Shown here in pieces: positions 16,487 to 23,900 of a DNA stretch of 27,213 bases (position 1 is its first letter; every line of letters begins with the position of its first letter). The notes beneath the pieces are model-generated. The model was not told where the DNA came from. It was given only the letters and a program-made list of their open reading frames with translations, and ran no database searches. Source of the stretch: DSWT01 sp035415725 (GTDB lineage Bacteria > Chloroflexota > Anaerolineae > B4-G1 > SLSP01); the NCBI GenBank assembly GCA_035415725.1, contig DAOOGN010000058.1:1-27213 (forward strand), in the 5' to 3' direction. The translations under genes were made by a program, and so were the position numbers.

Positions 16487-16518
16487 GACTTCAGCCGTTT
16501 GCACTGGCGGCTCAAGTC
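16487..16518 (-). promoter_or_regulatory. Hairpin in the lysC leader
   Basis: Arms GACTTCAGCCG (16487-16497) and CGGCTCAAGTC (16508-16518) pair over 11 bp with one mismatch around a 10-base loop. It lies between the candidate lysC promoter and the Shine-Dalgarno sequence. There is no leader peptide rich in Thr, Lys or Ile codons and no recognisable lysine riboswitch, so the role is open. Confidence 0.5.
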
Positions 16519-16540
16519 GCCACTCCATGCTTGACGGGAT

Positions 16541-16571
16541 ATTATACACGGTTCGTGGAGTTGGAAAACAA
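16541..16571 (-). promoter_or_regulatory. Candidate lysC operon promoter
   Basis: Minus-strand TATAAT (16541-16546) with TTGTTT 19 bases upstream (16566-16571). The -10 is perfect; the -35 and spacing are imperfect. The predicted leader to the lysC ATG is roughly 90 bases. Confidence 0.45.
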
Positions 16572-16577
16572 GCGCGC

Positions 16578-16742
16578 TCACCTATCTACGATACTCGCGG
16601 ACGGGTGATCGCGCAGTACGCCCCCCTCCAACAGCCGACGACCTTCGACTACGCTCACGAGCGCACGCTGGTGACCGACACCGCCAACAATATCACGACG
16701 TACAGCTATAACGCCGCCGGCGCTTTGTACGCATTACGTTTT
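16578..16742 (+). pseudogene. RHS/YD-repeat fragment
   Basis: About 55 codons on the plus strand read as YD-repeat sequence: YDTRGRVIAQY, then FDYAHERTLVTDTANNITTY, then YNAAGALYAL, the usual YD...GR...D..N..TTY.Y...G.L pattern of RHS proteins. The surrounding open frame (16482-16832) has no such similarity and runs into the antisense of the ABC permease gene, so this is a remnant, not a gene. The similarity stops almost exactly at the permease stop codon (16741). It marks an old rearrangement between lysC and the transporter. Confidence 0.55.
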
Positions 16743-17550
16743 ACAGCAGCATCCCCACCAGGTAAGGAATCAACACCACCAGCGCCATCAGCGGATGTCC
16801 CCGGCGGGTTTGGTTGCGACTGTCCCAGTTAAAAAGGTAGATTGCCATGCCGAAAGCGAGCAAGCCACTGGTCAGCAGGATGAGTGCCGATAGGGTGGGA
16901 TCGAAGACTGTGTTGAATTTGCCGTAAGCCAGTCCTTCGAGTGCCTGCATCGCGTGGGCGGTGGGCAGCAAACCGGCGAAAGTCCTCACTGACTTCGGCA
17001 GGATGCTGAGCGGCATCATTATCCCCCCGATGAGCATGGAGGGCAAGAAGATGAGCTGCGCAAGCAGTGTTGTCACGCGGTTGTTGGCGGAGACGACGCC
17101 GATAAGTGCGCCGGTCGCGCTGCACGTAAGAGCCGCCAGTACAGCAATCCCTGCAACGGGCAGCCAGCGGACAGGCGCGACGCCACCGAACAGCGGCACG
17201 GCGGTGAGGGCGACGATCGTAGCAGCGATGAGCGCGTGGAATGCCGTTGTCAGTACCGGTATCGCAATGATTGAGATCGCCGGGACGCCGTTGATTTTGA
17301 AGCTGCGGTAGATGCCCGCCTCGCGCGCTTCGACTAATGGGCTTGGCAGGCCAAGGATGGTGCTGCTCAAGATGACGAAAATGACCATCGCAGGGAGCAA
17401 CGTGTCGGTGAAGATCGGATTGACCTGCGTCATGACCAATCCCATAATAACATAGAAACCCAGTGGAAAAAGGTAATTCATGAACAACAGTGTCGTGTTG
17501 CGCAAACCAGTTTTGAATTCGAATGTGAAATGCTGTAAAAAGGCTGTCAT
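16741..17550 (-). CDS. ABC-2 type transporter permease
   Basis: A 269-residue integral membrane protein with six likely helices (about 20-40, 57-75, 100-122, 130-152, 160-182 and 228-268), typical of the DrrB/YadH-type ABC-2 permeases that export drugs, lipids or polymers. The motif LLPTAHAMQALEGLAYG before the last helix is characteristic of the family. It overlaps the ATPase gene upstream by 4 bases. The substrate is unknown. The divergently encoded two-component system suggests inducible export, as in antibiotic- or membrane-stress-responsive modules. Confidence 0.88.
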   Translation of the reverse strand: MTAFLQHFTFEFKTGLRNTTLLFMNYLFPLGFYVIMGLVMTQVNPIFTDTLLPAMVIFVILSSTILGLPSPLVEAREAGIYRSFKINGVPAISIIAIPVLTTAFHALIAATIVALTAVPLFGGVAPVRWLPVAGIAVLAALTCSATGALIGVVSANNRVTTLLAQLIFLPSMLIGGIMMPLSILPKSVRTFAGLLPTAHAMQALEGLAYGKFNTVFDPTLSALILLTSGLLAFGMAIYLFNWDSRNQTRRGHPLMALVVLIPYLVGMLL

Positions 17551-18461
17551 TTTAATACCTCTGTCGTGATTTCGAGAAACCGCTCTTCCAGCGACGGACG
17601 CTCGACGCGCAGGTCGATAAGTGTGTCGCCATGAGTTCCGATGTATTGGAGCACTGCCGTCACGGTGGGGCCGGGGGCGGCGCTGAAGTAGACGGCGTAG
17701 TCCTCATCGAGCAAATGGCGGCTGACACCTGGGATTGACGCACCGTTCTGGTGCAGCACAGACTTCTCGGTGCGGACCGAGACTTTGGTGAAGCTCGCGC
17801 CGGTCGCCGTGATCTCGCGGGGTGTGCCCATCGCTGCGATTTTGCCCCGCAGCAGGATGGCAACCCGATCGGACATTTTCTCCGCTTCGGCCATATCGTG
17901 AGTCGCCAGAATAATGCTGGTTCCTGTGGCCTTTAGTTCCTGCACCAGCGCGTGCAACTCTGCGCGCGATTCGACATCCAGGCCGGCGGTTGGCTCGTCC
18001 AGGAGAACTACCGGCGGCTTGTGCGCAACGGCCAACGCGAGCGCCAGTCGCCTCTGTTGTCCCGTCGAAAGTTGCCCGTACTGGCAGCGTCCTTTTTCCT
18101 TCAATCCTAGCCGGTCGACAAGATCATAGCGCGGCGCGACGCCGTGGTAGGCGCAGAAGAAGCGGATGGCCTCGTTGACCTGCATATTCGCCGGCAGCCC
18201 GGATGTCTGAAGCTGTACGCCGATCAGGTTGCGTAGTTTGCGCGCCTGGCGCGTGGGGTCCACGCCCAGGATATCAAGCACGCCGCCGTCGGCCCGGCGT
18301 AGTCCTTCCAGGCACTCAAGGGTGCTGGTCTTGCCCGCGCCGTTCGGCCCGAGCAGGCCGAAGATCTCACCGCGCTGCACAGTGAAGCTGATGCCGTCCA
18401 CGGCGACCGTCTCGCCGTAGGTTTTGCGAAAGTCGCGGACTTGGATTACAGTCTCGTTCAT
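17547..18461 (-). CDS. ABC-2 type transporter ATP-binding protein
   Basis: A 304-residue ABC ATPase of the DrrA/CcmA type. Walker A is GPNGAGKTST (39-48), the Q-loop lies near LIGVQLQTSG, the signature is LSTGQQRRLALA, Walker B with catalytic Glu is VVLLDEPTAGLD, and the switch His is in ATHDMAEAE. The C-terminal 90 residues form the accessory domain usual for this subfamily. AAGGAG lies 8 bases before the ATG. It is the first gene of the transporter pair and diverges from the histidine kinase gene across a 146-base control region. Confidence 0.92.
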   Translation of the reverse strand: MNETVIQVRDFRKTYGETVAVDGISFTVQRGEIFGLLGPNGAGKTSTLECLEGLRRADGGVLDILGVDPTRQARKLRNLIGVQLQTSGLPANMQVNEAIRFFCAYHGVAPRYDLVDRLGLKEKGRCQYGQLSTGQQRRLALALAVAHKPPVVLLDEPTAGLDVESRAELHALVQELKATGTSIILATHDMAEAEKMSDRVAILLRGKIAAMGTPREITATGASFTKVSVRTEKSVLHQNGASIPGVSRHLLDEDYAVYFSAAPGPTVTAVLQYIGTHGDTLIDLRVERPSLEERFLEITTEVLK

Positions 18462-18494
18462 ATCTCTACTCCTTACTTCTTACTCCTCATCCTC

Positions 18495-18577
18495 TACAGT
18501 GTATCCGATGTCACCAAGTCTGTCATCGGCTCTTTGGGTACCTGTCCATGGCCCTTTCGTACAGTGTACGGATGGAC
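18495..18577. promoter_or_regulatory. Repeated TACAGTGTA sites between transporter and two-component genes
   Basis: TACAGTGTA occurs at 18495-18503 and 18560-18568, 65 bases apart, about six helical turns. The second lies in a 13-bp palindrome, CGTACAGTGTACG (18558-18570), itself flanked by GTCCAT (18544-18549) and ATGGAC (18572-18577). The location in the divergent promoter region makes them candidate binding sites for the NarL-type regulator encoded next door. TACAAT at 18602-18607 abuts the kinase ATG and is too close to serve as its normal -10 unless the transcript starts inside the gene. Confidence 0.55.
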
Positions 18578-18607
18578 GGTGGCAAAAGCGGATAAGGCGA
18601 GTACAAT

Positions 18608-19861
18608 ATGCCTGTGAAAACGTTACGCCGCTGGTTCGCTGTGTTTTGGGATTGGTTAGGATTGCAAAAGCTGGATGTCGATCCTGACATCCGCGAAGTG
18701 CGCGTCTTCTTCATCATTGTGACCCTGGTGCTTGGCGGTTCGGCGATCTTGGCGGTAAACTCACAGCCGGCCTTGCGCGCTCCGGCTCGCCTGATCCCCT
18801 TCGTGATCTTGCTGGCTGTGCACATCGCCTTCTATTGGCTCAGCCCCGCCTTTATGCTATCGCCGCGTCGCACTGTGGGCTTTTTGGTCGCGCAGGCGAT
18901 TCTGATTTTCGTCATCACGCTGTTCTCCCGCGACTTCAGTATGATCCTGAGCCTTTACCCGGCGCTGCTTGGCCTTGCGGTAGGGATGTTGCATGAGAAA
19001 CGGCGAATCGCTGCCGTCATCATCGTATGGCTTGTTCTGGCGACGCTTAATCTGATTCTGGTGCTGGGTTTTTCCGTGTTGCCCACCTGGTTGATGTTTG
19101 CCCCACCGTTGACGCTGTTCGTCGTCATTTACGTGGTGCTCTATATCCGGCAGGTGGAGGCCCGCGACCATGCCAGGAAGCTGCTGCGCGAGTTGGAGGT
19201 TGCCCACCGTGATCTCGCCGACCACGCCGCGCGTATCGAGGAATTGACGCTGGCTGCCGAACGCCAGCGCATGGCGCGAGAACTGCACGACACACTGGCG
19301 CAGGGCGTCGCCGGGCTGATCTTGCAATTGGAAGCGGCGGACTCACACCTGACGCAGGGGCGCGCCGAACGCGCGCAGAGTATCGTCCAGCAGGCGATGG
19401 CTCGCGCCCGCGCCACGCTCGCTGATGCGCGTCGCGCCATTGACGATCTACGCGTTGTCCCGTCCGCCGCCGACCTGGCAGACGCGCTGCGTCACGAAGT
19501 CACGCGCTTCACCGAGGCCACCGGCCTCCCCTGTACACTTGATTTGATGCTGCCGGACTCAGTCTCCGGCGATGTGTGCGAGCACATCGTGCAAATTGTG
19601 TCCGAAGGATTAACCAACGTCGCCCGTCATGCCCGGGCGCAGCACGTCTGGATCGACGGGAAAGAGGCAGAGGGCTGGCTGGTGATCGAAATTCGTGATG
19701 ATGGCGTCGGGTTGAATCCGGCAGCCGCCTTGACCCAGGCCGGTCACTATGGCTTGATCGGTATGCGCGAACGTACCCATCTGGCCGGCGGGACATTGGA
19801 AATCGCCAGTGTGCCCGGCAACGGAACCCGTCTGACGCTGCGCCTGCCGCTGTCATTCTAA
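18608..19861 (+). CDS. NarL-family sensor histidine kinase (HisKA_3)
   Basis: A 417-residue membrane kinase. Six hydrophobic segments lie in the first 180 residues (about 33-50, 62-78, 90-106, 112-128, 134-157 and 160-181), a sensor without a large external domain. A coiled-coil linker leads to the HisKA_3 dimerisation motif ERQRMARELHDTLAQG with phospho-acceptor His227, then an HATPase_c domain: SEGLTNVARHA (N box), EIRDDGVGLNP (G1) and GHYGLIGMRERTHLAGG (G2). Architecture resembles DesK/LiaS-type sensors of membrane state. The start has only a weak upstream AAGGCGAG. It is 55 bases upstream of its cognate regulator gene and divergent from an ABC-2 exporter, its likely target. Confidence 0.93.
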   Translation: MPVKTLRRWFAVFWDWLGLQKLDVDPDIREVRVFFIIVTLVLGGSAILAVNSQPALRAPARLIPFVILLAVHIAFYWLSPAFMLSPRRTVGFLVAQAILIFVITLFSRDFSMILSLYPALLGLAVGMLHEKRRIAAVIIVWLVLATLNLILVLGFSVLPTWLMFAPPLTLFVVIYVVLYIRQVEARDHARKLLRELEVAHRDLADHAARIEELTLAAERQRMARELHDTLAQGVAGLILQLEAADSHLTQGRAERAQSIVQQAMARARATLADARRAIDDLRVVPSAADLADALRHEVTRFTEATGLPCTLDLMLPDSVSGDVCEHIVQIVSEGLTNVARHARAQHVWIDGKEAEGWLVIEIRDDGVGLNPAAALTQAGHYGLIGMRERTHLAGGTLEIASVPGNGTRLTLRLPLSF

Positions 19862-19893
19862 ACCTGACAGGCCTTCTGAAACTTGTCAGGTTT
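19860..19893. repeat. AAACCTGACA-type inverted repeat
   Basis: AAACCTGACA (19860-19869) and TGTCAGGTTT (19884-19893) are perfect 10-bp arms with a 14-base loop. It begins at the stop of the kinase gene. I recall the CCTGACAGGTTT motif as a common dispersed hairpin in Chloroflexota and cyanobacterial genomes. Here it could lower expression of the regulator relative to the kinase. Confidence 0.7.
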
Positions 19894-19916
19894 GAGGGTT
19901 TTTCTGAAGGGGAAAG

Positions 19917-20561
19917 ATGCCTGATCCAATTCGCGTGTTGATAGCGGACGACCACCTGATCGTCCGTGAGGGGCTGCGGCTGATCCTGGAAACTGCCGAG
20001 GGGATGGAGCTCGTTGGCGAGGCTGCCGACGGCGCGGAAGCTGTGCGCCTGGCAAGCCAGGTACAGCCGGACGTGGTGTTGATGGATTTGCGTATGCCGG
20101 GGATGGATGGGTTAACAGCTATCGAACGCTTGCGCGTCACTCATCCCCATATCGCCGTGGTGATTCTGACCACCTACAACGAGGACGATCTGATGGTGCG
20201 CGGACTGAAGGCCGGTGCGCGCGGCTATCTGCTCAAAGACACCAATCGCGAGATGCTGTTTCACGCTATCCGTGCCGCCGCGCGCGGTGAGATGCTGCTC
20301 AAGCCGGAGATCGTCGCCAAGGTGCTGGCTCATACCGCTGCACCGCCTGCTCCTGCCCGCCCGCTGGAACTGACCGAGCGTGAGCATGAAATTCTCGAAG
20401 CCATCGCGCGGGGCGAGCGCAGTAAAGAGATTGCTGACCATCTGTACATCACCGAGCGCACCGTTAAAGCACACCTGACCAGCATTTACAACAAACTCGG
20501 CGTGGATTCGCGGGCTGCCGCCGTCGCCGAAGCAATTCAGCGAGGATGGTTGGTGTCATAG
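19917..20561 (+). CDS. NarL/FixJ-family response regulator
   Basis: A 214-residue regulator. The receiver domain (about 5-122) has the acidic pair Asp11-Asp12, phospho-acceptor Asp57 in LMDLRMPGMDG, and conserved Thr/Lys in ILTTYNED and GYLLKD. The C-terminal LuxR/GerE helix-turn-helix (about 150-210) contains LTEREHEILEAIARG and the recognition region ITERTVKAHLTSIYNKLGV. GGGGAAAG precedes the ATG. It forms a pair with the upstream kinase and probably controls the divergent ABC-2 transporter through the TACAGTGTA sites. Confidence 0.94.
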   Translation: MPDPIRVLIADDHLIVREGLRLILETAEGMELVGEAADGAEAVRLASQVQPDVVLMDLRMPGMDGLTAIERLRVTHPHIAVVILTTYNEDDLMVRGLKAGARGYLLKDTNREMLFHAIRAAARGEMLLKPEIVAKVLAHTAAPPAPARPLELTEREHEILEAIARGERSKEIADHLYITERTVKAHLTSIYNKLGVDSRAAAVAEAIQRGWLVS

Positions 20562-20569
20562 GAGGGGCA

Positions 20570-21001
20570 ATGCGCATTTTCATTGTTGGGGGCCTGCTCC
20601 ACATCTATCAGGCCTATACGGCGCGCTTCGACAGCGAGCATTTTTTCCGCTTCGGCCAACAGAAACTACTGCTGGCGGACTTCCAGACGCCGGATGTCCA
20701 GCGCGAGGAGAACTGGTGGCCAGTAGTGCATATCGCCTATGCGCAACTCTGGATGGCCCGCCATGTCGCCGAAGTGCTGCCCAATCCGTGGGAACGTAAC
20801 TTGCCGTCCATCAAAGAACGCCGGTGCTCTCCCACGCTGGTACAACGCGACTTCGCCCGTATAATTCGGCAGTTGGGAACACCGGCTCGCCCGCCCCAAC
20901 CCCGTGGTAATTCACCGGGACGGTGCAAAGGGACACTTTTACCCCCACGACCACGTTGCAAGGTGATCATCAAGGGTAAAAATGCTGCCCCAACCGTCTG
21001 A
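20570..21001 (+). pseudogene. C-terminal remnant of an IS transposase
   Basis: The open frame encodes about 143 residues that, as I recall the family, match only the C-terminal third of large transposases found in Chloroflexota and cyanobacteria: YTARFDSEHFFRFGQQKLLL, REENWWPVVHIAYAQLW, LPNPWERNLP, VQRDFARIIRQLGTPARPP and SPGRCKGTLLPPRPR. The catalytic N-terminal part is absent; similarity fades at about 20600, next to the response-regulator stop. An AGGAGGGG before ATG 20570 makes it look like a gene, but it is better read as a 5'-deleted element. The matching IS end lies 28 bases downstream at 21030-21082. Confidence 0.75.
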
Positions 21002-21029
21002 TTCAGGCTCGATTGCTCACTTGCAAAGG

Positions 21030-21082
21030 TTCTGCTTCAACTCGACATCAGTCGAGTTGAATTTACGTTGTCAAAAGTCCAA
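21030..21082 (+). repeat. Right end of the 20.57-kb IS remnant
   Basis: This 53-base sequence equals, at 48 of 53 positions, the reverse complement of 27161-27213. The outer tip reads TTGTCAAAAGTCCAA. Just inside is a perfect hairpin, CAACTCGAC-ATCA-GTCGAGTTG. It lies directly after the transposase remnant, so it is the 3' terminus of that element; the other copy shows the tip joined to an interrupted gene, which fixes the boundary. Confidence 0.85.
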
Positions 21083-21098
21083 TATGAAGTGCCTGTAC

Positions 21099-22349
21099 CT
21101 ACCTCAGTTGAGTGGCTATGGCATTGGCAATCCACGAGTACAGAATCCAGCCCCAGATGAAGGCTTCGCCCAACGGAGCGCCCCACGCTGCGCCGTTCAG
21201 CTTGAAGATCAGACTGCCAACTGCAAGCAGCGCCAGGCCGGCGGTGTAGGCGATGAGGAACCAGCGTCGCTTCCCGGCGCGAAAGTCGAAAAGCGAGGCC
21301 ACCGGCACAACCAGCATCAGCATATTGAGGGCCGCCGTCAAAAACGGCGACTGCCTCAGGAATAGTCCCGCGCCCAGGAATCCGACCGCCGCCAGCAGGC
21401 AGACGGCCACCCAGTTCGACGCCACAATGTCCTCGTCAGAGAGCGCCAGACGTCCCATGCGGTTGAAACGCAGCAACAAGTTGAACAACGGACGCGCCGT
21501 CCACGAAAGAAAAACAAAGAGAATGTAGAGGATATTCAACGGGAGAAAAATCAGGGCGAGGCCCGGATAGATTGTCGTTAGGGCAGATGCAGCGCGATTG
21601 AGGAAATACACGCCGAGGATCAATCCCCAGCGCGCGCCCCCGCTCAACCGCGACATCCACAGGAAATAACGCAACATCACCCAATAGATGGGATTGCGCG
21701 CTTTGAGCGCTTCAACGATGCCCTCCCGCGCCCACTCTAACTGGGGATTCAAACGCAGCGCCTCGCGGAAGTGTTCGAGCGCCTGCTCGTGCTGCCCGCT
21801 GTGCAGCAGCGTCCAGCCCCGGTTCGCGTGGGTCATGGCGTTCTCCGGGTTCAGCGCGAGGATCGCTTCCAAACTCTGTCCGGCCTCGTCCTGCCGTCCC
21901 AGCTTCACCAGCGCCATCGCGCGGACATTGTTGCACTGGATATTTTCAGAGTCGAAACGCAAACCGGTCTCTGCCGCGTCCAACGCCTTCTGCCACTCGC
22001 GTTGACCCAGGTAGATGTTGCCCATCACGGCGTGGTAGCGCGGCACTTCAGGGATCAGGCGGATGGCGGAACGGATCGCGGAGAGTGCTTCGTCGTACTT
22101 ACCCATCTCGGTGAGGACGATGGCCCCGGCATAATGCCCGGCGGGGTTGTCAGGCGCAAAACGCACGGCGGCCTGCGCTTCGAGCAGGGCGTCAGTCTCA
22201 TGCCCCTGGTAGAGCAAGGCGAACGCCAGCAATGTGTGCGCCTCGGCAACGGTTGGATCCTCGGCGAGTGCACGCCGCAAGAGTGCTTCCGCATCCTGGT
22301 AGCGCGCGCGTTGCAGCAATAACTCAGCTTGAGCTAAATATGTACTCAC
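21099..22349 (-). CDS. TPR protein with C-terminal membrane domain
   Basis: About 416 residues. The first 215 or so residues hold about six tetratricopeptide repeats (for example YQDAEALLRRALAEDP, YDEALSAIRSAIRLIP and HEQALEHFREALRLNP). The rest has about five transmembrane helices: WGLILGVYFLN, IYPGLALIFLPLNILYILFVFLS, WVAVCLLAAVGFLGAGLF, FLTAALNMLMLVVPVASL and a final pair. The likely start is GTG 22349 with AGGAGG three bases upstream; the frame is open to a TTG seven codons earlier. It is downstream of the AAA ATPase gene on the same strand. Probably a membrane-anchored adaptor; function unknown. Confidence 0.82.
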   Translation of the reverse strand: MSTYLAQAELLLQRARYQDAEALLRRALAEDPTVAEAHTLLAFALLYQGHETDALLEAQAAVRFAPDNPAGHYAGAIVLTEMGKYDEALSAIRSAIRLIPEVPRYHAVMGNIYLGQREWQKALDAAETGLRFDSENIQCNNVRAMALVKLGRQDEAGQSLEAILALNPENAMTHANRGWTLLHSGQHEQALEHFREALRLNPQLEWAREGIVEALKARNPIYWVMLRYFLWMSRLSGGARWGLILGVYFLNRAASALTTIYPGLALIFLPLNILYILFVFLSWTARPLFNLLLRFNRMGRLALSDEDIVASNWVAVCLLAAVGFLGAGLFLRQSPFLTAALNMLMLVVPVASLFDFRAGKRRWFLIAYTAGLALLAVGSLIFKLNGAAWGAPLGEAFIWGWILYSWIANAIATQLR

Positions 22350-22360
22350 GGGCCTCCTAA

Positions 22361-22500
22361 AAGCTTTCAACGATCAGCCGTCGGCCTTCAGCTTTGATCT
22401 CCACACAAACGTCTCAACAACGCGAGGGCTATCATCTCAGCAACAGTGGCGGCATTTTGTGCCTCTGTGCTGATAGCTGAAAGCTAACGGCTGAAAGCTT
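22361..22500. repeat. AGCTTTCAGCCGT-type dispersed repeat
   Basis: The gap between the AAA and TPR membrane genes is bounded by AAGCTTTCA...CAGCCG (22361-22380) and CGGCTGAAAGCTT (22488-22500), inverted copies with a five-base insertion in the first. A further GCTGATAGCTGAAAGCT lies inside. This resembles a class of interspersed pseudo-palindromic repeats common in these genomes. It reaches the stop codon of the AAA gene. Confidence 0.65.
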
Positions 22501-23896
22501 ATCCAAACAGCCCTTTGCGGCCGCCGGAGGCATGGCCCGGCAGTTTGAGGTAAGCGAGGATGTCGTCGTAGAGGCCGCTCTGGTTGGAGTAGATGGCATA
22601 GTTGCGCGCCGTGGCAAACCACTCCTGGGTCGTCGGATGAATGGTTTTGATCACGTCAAGCAGGTCGTTGGTCCGCACGGGGGCGATGGCGCCGGTGCGC
22701 ATCGCCTCGCGCAGTTTGTTTTCGACGGCAACATCGATCACGCCGCGCAAATCCGCGCCGGAGAAGTCCTCGGTCTGCCGCGCCAGTCGCCCGTAGTCGA
22801 TTTTGTCCGTGGGCTTGCCGGCAAGCAGGATTTGCAAGATGGCAGCCCGCGCTTCCAGATCGGGCGGAGGGACGAAGATAACGCGGTCGAAGCGGCCCGG
22901 ACGGCGCAGCGCCGCGTCGAGATGCCATGGCGCGTTGGTCGCCGCGAGGATAAGCACGCCCTCGTTGGAGGTGTTCACACCGTCCAATTCCGCCAGGAAT
23001 TGGTTGATAACTTGCCGCCCGGCGCTGTAGCGCATATCAGAACGGCTCGCCCCCAAGGCATCCACCTCATCGAAGAAGAGCACGCAGGGCGTGTTGGAGC
23101 GCGCCAGTTCGAAGATCGCGTGCAGGTTATGCTCGCTCTGGCCCAGATACATATCCAGTACGTCGTGCAGGCCGATGGAGAGGAAGTGCGCGTTGACCTC
23201 TCCGGCGGTCGCCCGCGCCAGATGCGTTTTGCCGCAGCCCGGTGGGCCGTACATCAGGATGCCACCGCCGAGCGTTTTGCCATAGGCGCGATAGATTTCC
23301 GGATGAGCCAGGGGGTGGATGATCTTCATGCGAATCTCTTCTTTGAGCTTTTCCATCCCCCCCACGTCTTGGAATGTCAACTGCGGGCGCTCGACATCGG
23401 ACGATGGCGGCGGCGCGGAGGGTTCGCCCGCCGTGACCAGCACACGTTCGTCGTCGGATTGCGGCGCGGCGGTGGCTGCGGGCGCCCGCGTGGTATCCGT
23501 GGTCAAGCAGCGCGCCAGATCGTCGTCCGCCAGCGCCGGATCGGCGGCAACGGCCTGCCGGTAGACACGCGCCGCAGTGACCTGTTCGCCAGTTGCCAGA
23601 TAGGCCCGTGCGGCAAGCAGGAACGCGGGGGCCGGTGGTTGCGGCCCCCGCAGCACTTCTTCCAAAATCACCAGCGCGACATCAACCTTGTCCTGGCGAT
23701 AATACGCCTCGGCGAGCGCCGTCTTGATGCCGTCATCCTCCGGCGCGAGGTCCAGCGCCCGGCGATAGGATTGGGCGGCTTCGACATAGTCGCCATTTGC
23801 CATCAGCAGGTCGCCCAGATGTTGGCGCAGTGGCGCAGAATCAGATGCGGTGGCGGCCATCTGCAAGGCGCGGATCAATTCCTCGTTATAGGTCAT
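22499..23896 (-). CDS. TPR-AAA+ ATPase (Cdc48/Vps4-like AAA domain)
   Basis: A 465-residue protein. TPR repeats occupy about 10-120, followed by a Pro/Ala-rich linker (130-175), then a classical AAA domain: Walker A GPPGCGKT (217-224), a pore-loop region near LHDVLDMYLGQSEHNL, Walker B VLFFDEVDALG, sensor-1 AATNAPW, and arginine fingers in LRRPGRFDRVIF. A helical lid and C-terminal region follow (DFSGADLRGVIDVAVENKL), as in Cdc48/Vps4/katanin. All ATPase residues look intact. The start is ATG 23896, 4 bases after the lipoprotein stop; 12 upstream codons lie in that stop region. N-terminal TPR plus a single AAA domain suggests an unfoldase or remodelling enzyme that recruits substrate through the TPRs. 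Target unknown. Confidence 0.88.
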   Translation of the reverse strand: MTYNEELIRALQMAATASDSAPLRQHLGDLLMANGDYVEAAQSYRRALDLAPEDDGIKTALAEAYYRQDKVDVALVILEEVLRGPQPPAPAFLLAARAYLATGEQVTAARVYRQAVAADPALADDDLARCLTTDTTRAPAATAAPQSDDERVLVTAGEPSAPPPSSDVERPQLTFQDVGGMEKLKEEIRMKIIHPLAHPEIYRAYGKTLGGGILMYGPPGCGKTHLARATAGEVNAHFLSIGLHDVLDMYLGQSEHNLHAIFELARSNTPCVLFFDEVDALGASRSDMRYSAGRQVINQFLAELDGVNTSNEGVLILAATNAPWHLDAALRRPGRFDRVIFVPPPDLEARAAILQILLAGKPTDKIDYGRLARQTEDFSGADLRGVIDVAVENKLREAMRTGAIAPVRTNDLLDVIKTIHPTTQEWFATARNYAIYSNQSGLYDDILAYLKLPGHASGGRKGLFG

Positions 23897-23900
23897 GCGA

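Noticed and set aside
16446..16545. Lysine riboswitch or T-box in the lysC leader
   Set aside because: The leader is only about 100 bases and lacks the conserved core elements of either; only one simple hairpin is visible.
16482..16832. Plus-strand gene overlapping the ABC permease
   Set aside because: Only the central part has family similarity (YD repeat); the end is antisense to the permease and has no support.
20546..21001. Third gene of the two-component operon
   Set aside because: The sequence matches a transposase C terminus and is followed by the IS end.
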